64,000 nucleotides of DNA from Hafnia alvei (GCF_034424155.1 NZ_CP139992.1:3240012-3304011), one strand, 5' to 3'; shown: positions 1 to 7,634, counted from the first letter of the stretch. The notes: generated by a model not told the origin, from the sequence alone. Made by a program: numbers and translations.

Positions 1-525
1 AAAGCCGAGCAAGCCAAACGCGAGCATGAAGAACGTATTAAGCGTGAGGCCGAAGAGAAAGCACGGCGCGAAGCAGACGAAGCGGCAAAGCGTGAAATCG
101 AAGCGGCGGCGGCCAGAGAGCGTGAGGCTCTTTTAGCAAAAGAACTTGCGGAACGTGAGCGCATCGAATCTGAGCAGCGAGCCGAACGCGAGAAGCAGGA
201 AGCCTTAGCGAAAGCAGAACGTGAACGCATCGCCGCCGAGGAAAAGGCCAAGTGTGAAAAAGAAGAGGCCATTCAGCGTGAACGCGCAGCGGCAGAGGCC
301 AGAGAACAGGCTCGATTAGCCGAAGAAAAGCGCATCAAGGATGAAGAAGCTCGCCGCGCAGCTAATATCGCTCACCAGAAGAAAATCAATAATGCAGCTA
401 TGGCGATTCTTATGAGCACTGGATTAAGCGAAGCAGCAGCTCGGGAATGTGTTTGTGCCATCGTTAAGAATCAAAAAGCGTTAGCTGTATCCGGCCAGCG
501 CCCACCTATCAGCATCAACTACTAA
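1..525 (+). CDS. Phage coiled-coil protein, 5' end outside window
   Basis: The window begins inside this gene; 174 residues remain. About the first 125 residues are an almost uninterrupted Glu/Arg/Lys/Ala coiled coil. A short globular tail follows with two Cys close together (AARECVCAIV) and the gene ends in ISINY. Such charged coiled coils are often mislabelled TolA-like. Position just ahead of a recombination gene and ssb fits a lambdoid early-left operon gene. I do not recognise a defined function. The next small gene follows after 30 bases. Confidence 0.75.
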   Translation, partial: KAEQAKREHEERIKREAEEKARREADEAAKREIEAAAAREREALLAKELAERERIESEQRAEREKQEALAKAERERIAAEEKAKCEKEEAIQRERAAAEAREQARLAEEKRIKDEEARRAANIAHQKKINNAAMAILMSTGLSEAAARECVCAIVKNQKALAVSGQRPPISINY

Positions 526-555
526 TCAAATTCAAAGCAATTACAGGAGCTACCC

Positions 556-675
556 ATGATGAATTATGCCATCGCGGGCGGCGCTCTCATGGGCGCTTCT
601 CAGATTACCGAATCTCAACTAGACCGCATCGTTCGTATCGTCACTCAATTCTTCTCACCACTCTGGAGCAAATAA
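556..675 (+). CDS. Small phage protein, 39 residues
   Basis: An open frame of 39 codons starts with tandem ATGs after an AGGAG-type ribosome site at 545-549. The N-terminal third is apolar and glycine-rich (IAGGALMGASQ), the rest amphipathic, ending FFSPLWSK. It fits exactly between the coiled-coil gene and the next small gene, which begins 3 bases after its stop. This packing is typical of lambdoid early regions. Function unknown; a short membrane-associating peptide is possible. Confidence 0.5.
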   Translation: MMNYAIAGGALMGASQITESQLDRIVRIVTQFFSPLWSK

Positions 676-677
676 CT

Positions 678-797
678 ATGACTGATTTCATGAGAGAACC
701 ACGCCGGATCCAAGCGGTGAGAGCTTGTCGATTTCTGCGCTGGGTTAAACGACTTCCCGTAGTTAAGCACTTATTCATCAAAGGTGATCCGCTATGA
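678..797 (+). CDS. Small basic phage protein, 39 residues
   Basis: A 39-codon frame starting 3 bases after the previous stop and ending in an ATGA overlap with the next gene, so translation is probably coupled. The product is strongly basic, with Arg/Lys spread through the middle (RRIQAVRACRF, RWVKRL), which would suit nucleic-acid or membrane contact. No family recognised. Support comes from the exact spacing and overlap; no homology was assessed. Confidence 0.45.
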   Translation: MTDFMREPRRIQAVRACRFLRWVKRLPVVKHLFIKGDPL

Positions 798-1000
798 ACA
801 TCACATGCACATCGTTCGCTAGCAAGCATGGAGTGCGTCAAGGCGAGTTCGTTATGGAGTTGCAAGGCGTTTCCATAGCTGAGCAGCCAAACAGCGAGAA
901 AGAGCTTATAGAGCTTCTGGCAGGTATGGATATTCAAACTATTTGTGAATACCTGAATGACATGGGCTTCACGGTAACCAATAAACAGGCGGCAGCATGA
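794..1000 (+). CDS. Phage early protein of unknown function, 68 residues
   Basis: It starts inside the preceding stop (ATGA) and its own TGA overlaps the next ATG, so it is the middle of a coupled chain. The protein is mixed alpha/beta in character: a beta-like N-terminus (MNITCTSFAS) followed by an acidic helix (SEKELIELLAGMDIQTICEYL). It resembles hypothetical proteins common beside recombination genes in lambdoid phages. No catalytic motif is visible. Confidence 0.6.
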   Translation: MNITCTSFASKHGVRQGEFVMELQGVSIAEQPNSEKELIELLAGMDIQTICEYLNDMGFTVTNKQAAA

Positions 1001-1257
1001 TAGACGAAATCTTAAAGAACCAGCGCCAATCTCAGGCACACCTCGACTCATTAAATCAGGTTCGTTTCATGCTGAAAAACGGAACTATTAGCTCAGAGGA
1101 GCTAGCCATCATGGCTCTTGACCATATGGGTGTTAAAGGTGAGTTAGTCGAGCAGGTTCGCAGTAGAGCCAAACTTCAGCGAGATAAATTCTTAGCTGAA
1201 ATGATGGGAACCATTAACTCAGCAGTGGGAGCATGTAATGAATCTGGAAGAGCTTGA
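997..1257 (+). CDS. Phage early protein of unknown function, 86 residues
   Basis: Overlaps the previous gene by 4 bases and the following Rad52-type gene by 20, so all three probably share one transcript and coupled translation. The chain is predicted to be all-helical and charged, without cysteines in its core and without membrane segments. Nothing in it allows a function to be named. The long overlap places the ribosome site of the Rad52-type gene (GGGAG at 1228-1232) inside this reading frame. Confidence 0.6.
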   Translation: MIDEILKNQRQSQAHLDSLNQVRFMLKNGTISSEELAIMALDHMGVKGELVEQVRSRAKLQRDKFLAEMMGTINSAVGACNESGRA

Positions 1258-1921
1258 TCACCCTTTTGCGCCAGAGGATATCGAATGGCGAATTCAACAA
1301 AGCGGTAAGACTAACGCAGGGAAAGTATGGGCGATGGTTCTCTGCTACGTAACGAACCGAGCCATCATGAAGCGACTTGATGATGTGTGCGGTAAGGCAG
1401 CGTGGAGAAATGAATATCGTGATATTCCGAATAACGGCGGCGTTGAGTGTGGCATCTCAATCAAGATTGATGGTGAGTGGATCACCAAGTGGGACGCAGC
1501 CGAGAACACTCAAGTCGAGTCAGTAAAGGGTGGCCGTTCAGGAGCCATGAAGCGAGCGGCTGTGCAATGGGGTATCGGTCGATACCTATACAATTTAGAA
1601 GAAGGATTTGCTCAGGCATCAGCAGAAAAGATTCAAGGATGGAACAGAGCAAAACTGAAGGATGGAACACAGTTCTATTGGTCACCGCCAGCATTACCAT
1701 CATGGGCTCTTCCAGCGCAGAAACCAGTTGCCGAGAAAAAGAAAGAGCCCTCCCCTGACGATATTTTGTCGCGCTTCACCGAGGCCGCTCGCTGCATGGC
1801 ATTACCTGAGCTAACAACAGCATATAACTGGTCATTCAAAGCATTGGTTAGCAGTCCCGATCACCAGTCTAAATTGACTGACGTATTTACTATAAGAAAA
1901 GAAGAATTGGAGGCCGCGTAA
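1238..1921 (+). CDS. Rad52/Rad22-type single-strand annealing recombinase
   Basis: A 227-residue protein with the Rad52/22 domain in about residues 1-130: an N-terminal helix ([15 protein letters not shown]), a central AAWRNEY segment, the beta strand pair around ISIKIDGEW, and the conserved [19 protein letters not shown] helix. Phage members of this family (Sak group) form rings on single-stranded DNA and anneal complementary strands, replacing lambda Beta. The C-terminal part is helical and probably contacts SSB. Its TAATG overlap with ssb puts annealase and SSB in one coupled unit. No exonuclease gene is seen beside it, unlike the exo-bet pair of lambda. Confidence 0.85.
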   Translation: MNLEELDHPFAPEDIEWRIQQSGKTNAGKVWAMVLCYVTNRAIMKRLDDVCGKAAWRNEYRDIPNNGGVECGISIKIDGEWITKWDAAENTQVESVKGGRSGAMKRAAVQWGIGRYLYNLEEGFAQASAEKIQGWNRAKLKDGTQFYWSPPALPSWALPAQKPVAEKKKEPSPDDILSRFTEAARCMALPELTTAYNWSFKALVSSPDHQSKLTDVFTIRKEELEAA

Positions 1922-2427
1922 TGGCGAGCAGAGGCGTAAATAAAGCGATCATTGTCGGGAATTTGGGAAATGATCCAGAAGTTCGATACATGCCGAACGG
2001 AGGCGCAGTGGCAAACATCACGCTGGCCACATCCGAAAGCTGGCGAGACAAGCAGACTGGTGAGCAGAAGGAAAAAACTGAGTGGCATCGCGTGGTGCTA
2101 TTCGGAAAGCTGGCAGAGGTTGCAGGTGAGTATCTTCGCAAGGGCTCCCAAGTATATATCGAAGGTAAGCTAACAACTCGCAAATGGACTGATCAGGCCG
2201 GAGTCGAGAAATACACAACGGAGATTCACGTTAACGTTGGCGGCACCATGCAGATGCTCGGCGGAAAGCAGGACCCATCATCTAAGCCAGCACAGAACAG
2301 AGCTCCCCAGCAAAGCGGGCAGCAAGCACCGCAGCGCAACGACGAACCTCCAATGGACTTCGATGACGATATTCCTTTCGCCCCCATCGGATTAATGCAC
2401 CCTACTCACGCAATCTTCTCCATCTAA
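1921..2427 (+). CDS. ssb: Phage single-stranded DNA-binding protein with C-terminal extension
   Basis: The first 110 residues are a standard bacterial SSB OB fold ([17 protein letters not shown], then [16 protein letters not shown]). A Gln/Pro-rich linker follows, then the acidic tip MDFDDDIPF at about residues 145-153. In host SSBs the tip is the extreme C-terminus and its last Phe carboxylate docks partner proteins. Here 15 more residues follow ([15 protein letters not shown]). I recall similar tails on other enterobacterial prophage SSBs. The gene is start/stop coupled to the annealase gene upstream. Confidence 0.93.
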   Translation: MASRGVNKAIIVGNLGNDPEVRYMPNGGAVANITLATSESWRDKQTGEQKEKTEWHRVVLFGKLAEVAGEYLRKGSQVYIEGKLTTRKWTDQAGVEKYTTEIHVNVGGTMQMLGGKQDPSSKPAQNRAPQQSGQQAPQRNDEPPMDFDDDIPFAPIGLMHPTHAIFSI

Positions 2428-2445
2428 ATCTCAGCAGGCTATCCC

Positions 2446-2745
2446 ATGAACACACCTAAGCGGGCTAATGGCCTGCCTGATAAAACTCGCCTTGAAGAAG
2501 AGAAAAAAGCAATCGTAGCCGGAGTGATGGCGCTATTACCAAAACTTCGTGCTGGAGAGCCAAACCCACAATTTAACGGTAAATCAAGGATTGAATGGTC
2601 TATCGACTTCCGAAGAAATCGCGGTGCCTCATTCAACCCACCTCTACCGCCTCACATGCTCCGAGATTACTCGTTAGGTGAGGAATATTACGACGAGATG
2701 AACACATATCACTACACAGGCGCTGGCGCTTATCGCGGGGACTAA
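2446..2745 (+). CDS. Phage hypothetical protein, 99 residues
   Basis: Starts 18 bases after ssb. Residues 12-35 form a charged helix (EEEKKAIVAGVMALLPKL); a region with IEWSIDF follows, and the end is rich in Tyr and Gly. No motif identifies a function. It is in register with the operon and followed after 10 bases by another start preceded by AAGGAGA, so expression is likely. Confidence 0.6.
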   Translation: MNTPKRANGLPDKTRLEEEKKAIVAGVMALLPKLRAGEPNPQFNGKSRIEWSIDFRRNRGASFNPPLPPHMLRDYSLGEEYYDEMNTYHYTGAGAYRGD

Positions 2746-2755
2746 GGAGATATTC

Positions 2756-2833
2756 ATGAACAACCTACCAATAGAGACATACGAATCAGTAGTTCAGCAG
2801 CGTGATGCGCTGAAAAAGGAGTCAGACAAATGA
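2756..2833 (+). CDS. Very short phage peptide, 25 residues, upstream of the DndB-like gene
   Basis: The 25-codon frame has a strong ribosome site (AAGGAGA, 2744-2750) and its TGA overlaps the ATG of the DndB-like gene. The peptide (IETYESVVQQRDALKKESDK) looks like the N-terminal helix of Ea22-type phage proteins, which often begin with a YE..VQQRDAL segment. It may be a truncated Ea22-like remnant or a leader that couples translation to the next gene. The DndB-like gene has no comparable ribosome site of its own, which favours the coupling role. Confidence 0.5.
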   Translation: MNNLPIETYESVVQQRDALKKESDK

Positions 2834-3906
2834 GCAAAGTTGGCGATTATTTCTTTGAGTTTCCTGCGTCGAGAGGCCTACAGGGTAGCACTGTAACTTT
2901 GATGATGACGGTTCCGGCAAGAACGCTAACTCGCGTTTTAGCATCTGACAATATTGGCAGTACTTTGGAACGCTCTCAGCGGGAAATAAATCCTGCTCGA
3001 GTGAAAAAATTCTATGAATACTTAGTTAGCGCTTATGAGAAGAAAGAACCGTTCATCATTCCGCCGCTAGTTGGTAACTGCAACTCAGAGATAGAGTTTC
3101 AGGAGTTCGGGAATACGAATGTTGGCGTTGCGCGTTTTCCTATGGATGCAGAAATAAAGCTGTTCGATGGTCAACATCGTGCTGCTGGCATAGCTGAGTT
3201 CTGTCGTACTTACGGTGAGCCGATCAGCATCCCCCTGATGCTGACACATAAGTTACCGCTTAAGGCTCGCCAGCAATTCTTCTCCGATATCAACAACAAC
3301 GTTTCCAAGCCATCCGCCGCCATCAACATGGCATACAACGGGCGTGATGATGTTGCCCAAGGGATGGTGAAGTTTCTATCTACGCATGATGTCTTTTCTG
3401 AAGTAACGGACTTTGAGCACAACGTTGTTCCAGCCAAAAGTAACCTATGGGTAAGCTTTAAAGCTCTGAGTGATGCTACAGCAAAATTCTCTGGTACTGG
3501 TGCCGAAACACTTCCTAGTGGTGATGTATACGATATCTGGGAAGCATGGCTCAAGCTAACTGCATTAAATGATGTTCGTCTCGGCGTATCGCCATCTGAA
3601 TATAAACGAGATTACATCCAGTTCCATGCAGTCATGATCAATGCCTTCGGATTTGCCGTGCAAGAGCTGCGTAAGCACTATCCGGTTCGTAGCATTGTAT
3701 TGATGATTGAAGAGTTAATAACAAAATCAACTGCTATTGAGATTGAGGATTACTTCATGATCTCTAGTTGGGGTGGTGTCTGCGCCAGCACAGATAATGA
3801 GAGAGCTACTGTAATCGCGAGTGTTGCTTCACAAAAAGCAGCTGCAATTAGACTAATTCAGGCTATTACATCCAAAAGCTTGAAGGGGATTAATGATGCA
3901 CAGTAA
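2830..3906 (+). CDS. DndB-like DGQHR-domain protein
   Basis: A 358-residue protein with the DGQHR signature at residues 113-117 (LFDGQHRAAGI) and the companion FSDINNN motif at about 151-157, followed by a helical C-terminal half. These two motifs define the DGQHR/DndB superfamily. In Dnd phosphorothioation clusters DndB is a ParB-like regulator that limits DNA sulfur modification. No dndCDE or dndFGH genes are in the window, so this is a solitary phage copy. It is coupled to the 25-residue peptide upstream and overlaps the following gene by 14 bases. Family assignment is firm; the role in the phage is unknown. Confidence 0.8.
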   Translation: MSKVGDYFFEFPASRGLQGSTVTLMMTVPARTLTRVLASDNIGSTLERSQREINPARVKKFYEYLVSAYEKKEPFIIPPLVGNCNSEIEFQEFGNTNVGVARFPMDAEIKLFDGQHRAAGIAEFCRTYGEPISIPLMLTHKLPLKARQQFFSDINNNVSKPSAAINMAYNGRDDVAQGMVKFLSTHDVFSEVTDFEHNVVPAKSNLWVSFKALSDATAKFSGTGAETLPSGDVYDIWEAWLKLTALNDVRLGVSPSEYKRDYIQFHAVMINAFGFAVQELRKHYPVRSIVLMIEELITKSTAIEIEDYFMISSWGGVCASTDNERATVIASVASQKAAAIRLIQAITSKSLKGINDAQ

Positions 3907-4321
3907 CAGCAACAGAAAAGCCAGAATAGAAAAAAAAATCAGCAAAAACGCTAAGGAGTTGCTTCTTAAGCTCATGCCAAAAAATTACAAACCCGCCGAC
4001 TTCAGCATTGAAGGAGATTCGTTTTACGGCCCACATGGTTCTGTGTATTTCGACGTGTGCGTGGTTTGGGATTCACCCGATTACTGGACGGGTGAGCAAG
4101 ACTATTACGACGCTTTTTATAGACTACATGAAGCATTGATTGGTGAAACAACTGATTGGGACGGCATTTGTAAAGCCCATGATTCCGCCGGCTGGGGTTC
4201 GGGTAATCAAGTAGACCAATCCCCGTTTTATTCACCGTTCCGCCTAGGCGGAAACATCACGCGCGCAGGCATCATTAAGCACTGTCGATCACTGGTTAAA
4301 GCTGGAATTACTTGGGAGTAA
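3893..4321 (+). CDS. Phage hypothetical protein, 142 residues
   Basis: It overlaps the DndB-like gene by 14 bases, with a GGGG-type ribosome site inside that gene. The N-terminus is lysine-rich (RKARIEKKISKNAKELLLKL). The rest is rich in aromatic and acidic residues (VVWDSPDYWTGEQDYYDAF) and in Gly/Ser near WGSGNQVDQSPF. No family recognised. The acidic, aromatic surface could reflect DNA mimicry, but that is speculation from composition alone. Confidence 0.6.
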   Translation: MMHSNSNRKARIEKKISKNAKELLLKLMPKNYKPADFSIEGDSFYGPHGSVYFDVCVVWDSPDYWTGEQDYYDAFYRLHEALIGETTDWDGICKAHDSAGWGSGNQVDQSPFYSPFRLGGNITRAGIIKHCRSLVKAGITWE

Positions 4322-4325
4322 GCGC

Positions 4326-4544
4326 ATGGACAGTAACAGCAAAGAGAAAAAGCTCATCATAAATTGGCTTGAATGCGACTTATGCGGCTCAAGCAATATT
4401 GAAGTCACAACCACTTACGGCAACCCAGAATTGCTATATGCAGAAGACAAATGCCAGTGCTTGGGTTGCGGCGCGGACGGTGTAATTGAATGTGATGATG
4501 GTATTGCGTGGGCTAACTGGTATGAGGAGCAGAGCAATGACTAA
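4326..4544 (+). CDS. Lar-like zinc-ribbon protein
   Basis: A 72-residue protein with paired cysteines: CDLC at 17-20 and CQCLGCGADG at 43-52, followed by an acidic, Trp-rich tail (DDGIAWANWYEE). The layout (Cys-X2-Cys-Gly, spacer, Cys-X2-Cys-Gly-Ala, then a Trp-Asn segment) resembles the Lar restriction-alleviation family of lambdoid prophages. Lar of the Rac prophage reduces EcoKI restriction. The match is by pattern only, and the usual CPFCG is CDLCG here. The stop overlaps the next gene. Confidence 0.55.
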   Translation: MDSNSKEKKLIINWLECDLCGSSNIEVTTTYGNPELLYAEDKCQCLGCGADGVIECDDGIAWANWYEEQSND

Positions 4545-5448
4545 GCTAACAACTGAGCGGTTAGAGCATTACTCGGCATTACCAACCCAACCAGCGGAGG
4601 GGGATGGCTGTTTCAAGAAAGGAATTTTCATGTATGAGGTTCGTCGCATGGCTCGACAGCTTCTGGCATACGAGCAAGCAGCTAAGAATCCTATCGGTTC
4701 GTTCCACATATCAGACGGTAAAGTTGAGGCTACAACGGACTATTGCCGAGACGGTGAATGGCCTGTGCAAGATGGCGAGGTTCTGGTTTATGCAGCACCG
4801 GTATTACCTAAACAGCCTGAACTAGAGAACAAGATCGCTCAAATTAAGCGACAAAAAGCACTGGCATGGTTAAAGCGCGTGGCTTATGAAAACCCATGCA
4901 TGAAGGAAGTAAAAACCTGCATAGAGGTTCTATCAGCACCCGCACAACCTGTAGTACCAGAACAGCCTGAGCCAACAATTTCATTTTACCGTGATGGAAT
5001 AATTGCGGCGGCTAAATGGGTTGAGAATCAGCGCGATGCATACGATAACGAACACGGTCAGAGCGATCCAGATACCGGCGCGTTTGAGTTCGGGAATGAT
5101 GCACAGCTCGAGTATTCAACGACGTTATCAGAAATAGCAGAGGGAATTCGCTCACTGCATCCTGCCTCAGCCCAACCTGTAAGCGAGCCTTACAAGTTGC
5201 CATCCGGCTATGCACTGGTCCCATGCAAGCTAACGGCAGAGAACGGAGCTAAGTCATGCATGATTGGTGAATTCACTGAGCAGACAGAAATTAGCTGCCC
5301 CGAATGCTTTGGTGATGATGAGTGCGAAACTTGTGATGGTAGCGGGATGATCGAGGTTACGGTTCCTGTCAGTTGGACAACCATCAAGGATATTTGGGCT
5401 AAAGGGATTGAACACTTTGCCGCAGCCCCTGCACAGGAGAGCGAATAA
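4537..5448 (+). CDS. Ea22-like modular phage protein with a DnaJ-type cysteine cluster
   Basis: I start this gene at 4537, after GAGGAG at 4524-4529 and overlapping the previous stop, instead of at an upstream in-frame ATG that would sit inside that gene; this gives 303 residues. The N-terminal part (IGSFHISDGKVEATTDYCRDGEWPV region) is a block common in Ea22-type lambdoid proteins. Proline-rich linkers with AQP repeats separate modules. Near residue 250 lies CPECFGDDECETCDGSG, spaced like a DnaJ zinc-binding repeat. Ea22-type genes are mosaic and dispensable; their role is unclear. Confidence 0.65.
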   Translation: MTKLTTERLEHYSALPTQPAEGDGCFKKGIFMYEVRRMARQLLAYEQAAKNPIGSFHISDGKVEATTDYCRDGEWPVQDGEVLVYAAPVLPKQPELENKIAQIKRQKALAWLKRVAYENPCMKEVKTCIEVLSAPAQPVVPEQPEPTISFYRDGIIAAAKWVENQRDAYDNEHGQSDPDTGAFEFGNDAQLEYSTTLSEIAEGIRSLHPASAQPVSEPYKLPSGYALVPCKLTAENGAKSCMIGEFTEQTEISCPECFGDDECETCDGSGMIEVTVPVSWTTIKDIWAKGIEHFAAAPAQESE

Positions 5449-5741
5449 TGAAGGCCAAAGTTGGAATATCTGCGATTGTGGGAAGCGAGCCCAATACGAT
5501 CACTTATTACTCGGTAGATATTTATGAAACTAAGTATCAACAGAGTATGCATAACGGACGTTGGGAACGGTGGCATATACAGAAGCAAAACGGCTATGTG
5601 TGCGGATACCACACACCTCGCGGATACTGGCGCAGAGTCACTAGCGAAAAGATTATTTCACAACTCAATGCAGCGGTAGCAGAGCATTTAGCAACGCCAA
5701 CAGCACAGTGGATACTGCAAGTTCCCAAGATTATCAGTTAA
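5448..5741 (+). CDS. Phage hypothetical protein, 97 residues
   Basis: TAATG overlap with the Ea22-like gene shows it belongs to the same coupled series. The product is rich in Tyr, Trp and Arg (HNGRWERWHIQKQNGYVCGYHTP region), compact and without membrane segments. It is the last gene before a 59-base gap, so it probably ends the coupled block. No family recognised. Confidence 0.55.
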   Translation: MKAKVGISAIVGSEPNTITYYSVDIYETKYQQSMHNGRWERWHIQKQNGYVCGYHTPRGYWRRVTSEKIISQLNAAVAEHLATPTAQWILQVPKIIS

Positions 5742-5800
5742 AGTATGAAATATTTCTATTACTACATGTCTTTCAGGCTGCCACTTGACTAGGTACTTAT

Positions 5801-6319
5801 ATGCTCTGGGGTTTTAAATTAGAACAACTTAATTTGATAATTGCGGCTATATCAGCGATAGGCGCAATTGCTTCCGCTATAGCAGCAGTATCAAGTAAAG
5901 AAACTGCAAACCGCGCCCTTTCTCTCCAAAGAGAGATAGCAGATTTCGACCGTGACAGGCACTTATATGAATCGCTAAAGTCATTTGCAGAACAAGCCAA
6001 CTCTTATGCCAAAGATAAGAGGGGTTCGGATTGGAGTTTCAGTGATGCTGCTAATATTATCTCAAAATTATCTTTGGCGATGCGTAGTATTGTAGAACGC
6101 TGTAGGAATGAAGAAGAAAAAAAAGGTTTGTTTATCCGATTCTTTAAAGGTCAACTAAATATTGAATTATTTCAAGAACTTAATGATGGTGATGGCCCAG
6201 ATGTTATATATCATAGCAAGGAGCCATCAAGTATTGGGAGTGATATTCATCTTTCTTGGTTCGAAGTTGTTTCTTTTTTTGGGTTTATGCATGCCACTGA
6301 TGAAGATCTATCAGACTAA
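5801..6319 (+). CDS. Membrane-anchored phage protein, possible moron
   Basis: A 172-residue protein whose residues 9-31 (LNLIIAAISAIGAIASAIAAVSS region) form one transmembrane or signal-anchor helix. A charged coiled-coil-prone helix (SLQREIADFDRDRHLYESL region) and an acidic C-terminal domain ending DATDEDL-like follow. Unlike its neighbours it does not overlap another gene, is more AT-rich, and is closed by its own intrinsic terminator at 6339-6363. Separate transcription of an AT-rich gene is the usual sign of a moron. Single-helix anchor proteins in this position often act in exclusion or defence, but no such function is shown. Confidence 0.6.
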   Translation: MLWGFKLEQLNLIIAAISAIGAIASAIAAVSSKETANRALSLQREIADFDRDRHLYESLKSFAEQANSYAKDKRGSDWSFSDAANIISKLSLAMRSIVERCRNEEEKKGLFIRFFKGQLNIELFQELNDGDGPDVIYHSKEPSSIGSDIHLSWFEVVSFFGFMHATDEDLSD

Positions 6320-6338
6320 TTAATTAACCACCCCAATT

Positions 6339-6363
6339 AACCTCGCTCCGGCGGGGTTTTTTA
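6339..6363 (+). terminator. Intrinsic terminator after the moron-like gene
   Basis: CCTCGC pairs with GCGGGG (one G-U) around a TCCG tetraloop, followed by six Ts. It lies 20 bases after the stop of the 172-residue membrane protein and before the next ribosome site. Confidence 0.85.
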
Positions 6364-6384
6364 TTGCCTAAATTTGGAGAAAAC

Positions 6385-6669
6385 ATGCAAATCGAAATCG
6401 GCGAATACGTCATTACGAGTGACACATACAACCTGATACTTAACGAGAAAAAGGTAGCAAAGGAAGGTAAGTCTGCAGGTGAAGAGAGGCTTCAGTCCAT
6501 CGGGTTCTACTCAAAAATCTCCACGCTTATCTCTGCATTAATTCAGCGCGAGGTTCTGCTCTCTGACGTCCAGTCATTGCAGGCAATGCAGCAATTAATA
6601 GAGCGAGTTTCATTGCAGTGTGAAAAGGCTTTCAAGGACTTTAACAATGCGACACATCATCAAGGGTAA
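6385..6669 (+). CDS. DUF5405-like phage protein
   Basis: I place the start at the ATG at 6385, after GGAG at 6376-6379; an upstream TTG would fall in the terminator tract. The 94-residue product opens MQIEIGEYVITSD, then a Gly-Glu-Glu region and a helical half (LISALIQREVLLSDVQSLQAM region). This resembles small phage proteins labelled DUF5405, from memory of the pattern. No enzymatic motif. The next gene starts 23 bases inside this one. Confidence 0.55.
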   Translation: MQIEIGEYVITSDTYNLILNEKKVAKEGKSAGEERLQSIGFYSKISTLISALIQREVLLSDVQSLQAMQQLIERVSLQCEKAFKDFNNATHHQG

Positions 6670-6886
6670 TCCAACACAGATAGAACGCTCAGCAATGGAA
6701 GCTGCGCTCAATCAGCATCAAGCCAAGTACGGTGATTACGCCCCATCTAAAGAGTCAGAAAACTACACCGTTTTAGTTGATGGAATGAAAATCGTAGTTG
6801 AAATCATGAACCGTAAAAAATCATATGTGGCTACATCGATGATGCGGCCTAGGGACTTATCGAAAGTTTGGGGGAATGCAGCGTGA
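6647..6886 (+). CDS. Phage hypothetical protein, 79 residues
   Basis: The ATG at 6647 lies inside the previous gene, with AAGGAC at 6635-6640 as a plausible ribosome site; an in-frame GTG at 6620 is a weaker alternative. The chain has an N-terminal basic helix (MRHIIKGNPTQ) and a beta-rich end (YTVLVDGMKIVVEIM). No family recognised. Its TGA overlaps the GTG start of the methyltransferase, so the two are probably coupled. Confidence 0.55.
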   Translation: MRHIIKGNPTQIERSAMEAALNQHQAKYGDYAPSKESENYTVLVDGMKIVVEIMNRKKSYVATSMMRPRDLSKVWGNAA

Positions 6887-7449
6887 ACAAATACAAGCTG
6901 ATTTATGCAGATCCGCCATGGACATACAGAGACAAGGCAGCTGATGGCGAGCGTGGAGCATCATTCAAATATCCCACGATGAGCATATTGGATATATGTC
7001 GCTTACCGGTATGGGATTTGGCTGATGAATCTTGTCTGCTGGCAATGTGGTGGGTGCCAACGATGCCAGCCGAAGCATTGAAGGTTGTCGATGCCTGGGG
7101 ATTTAGATTGATGACTATGAAGGGATTCACCTGGCACAAAACAAATCGACGCAAAGGAAACAGTGCAATCGGCATGGGCCACATGACAAGAGCTAATAGC
7201 GAAGATTGTTTGTTTGCGGTTCGTGGCCGGCTGCCAGAGCGATTTAACGCAGCGATATGCCAGCATCAAACTTTCCACCGCACTGAACATAGTGCCAAGC
7301 CCCCAGAGTTTCGCGATCTGCTTGTTAGCTTGCTAGGCGAAGTGTCTCGCATTGAGCTATTTGCACGTCAGCAGGCTGATGGTTGGCATTCGTGGGGTAA
7401 CGAGGTCGGTTGCAATATCGAATTTCAACAAGGAGTGAAAGCAGCTTAA
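6883..7449 (+). CDS. MT-A70-family adenine methyltransferase
   Basis: The GTG at 6883 overlaps the previous stop and follows a GGGGGAA ribosome site, giving 188 residues; a TTG 15 bases upstream is less likely. The catalytic DPPW motif is at residues 10-13. A conserved MWWVPTMP segment and a C-terminal LLVSLLGEVSRIELFARQ block with a Trp-His-Ser-Trp-Gly-Asn end complete the MT-A70 fold. Phage members methylate adenine N6 in DNA and are usually solitary, with no cognate nuclease, as here. A role in protecting phage DNA from host restriction is the common interpretation. Confidence 0.85.
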   Translation: MNKYKLIYADPPWTYRDKAADGERGASFKYPTMSILDICRLPVWDLADESCLLAMWWVPTMPAEALKVVDAWGFRLMTMKGFTWHKTNRRKGNSAIGMGHMTRANSEDCLFAVRGRLPERFNAAICQHQTFHRTEHSAKPPEFRDLLVSLLGEVSRIELFARQQADGWHSWGNEVGCNIEFQQGVKAA

Positions 7450-7568
7450 TGGACTGGCTTACTTGGATTGGTACGGTTGCTGGGCTCGCCTGCATTGCAC
7501 GCATGATTTGGCTAAGCAATGAGATACGGAAAATATTCCTGAAAGGCATTGATAGAGGGCTTTGGTGA
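7449..7568 (+). CDS. Small single-span membrane protein, 39 residues
   Basis: The ATG overlaps the methyltransferase stop (TAATG) and follows AAGGAGTG at 7430-7437, a strong site. Residues 3-22 (WLTWIGTVAGLACIARMIWL) are one membrane helix, followed by a short basic tail. The strong ribosome site and overlap support real translation. Function unknown. Confidence 0.55.
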   Translation: MDWLTWIGTVAGLACIARMIWLSNEIRKIFLKGIDRGLW

Positions 7569-7634
7569 TGATTTGGAGTTATTTCATGACATGACAGCAG
7601 AACAAGACAACGCGATAAGAAATGTGGCGCGGAG

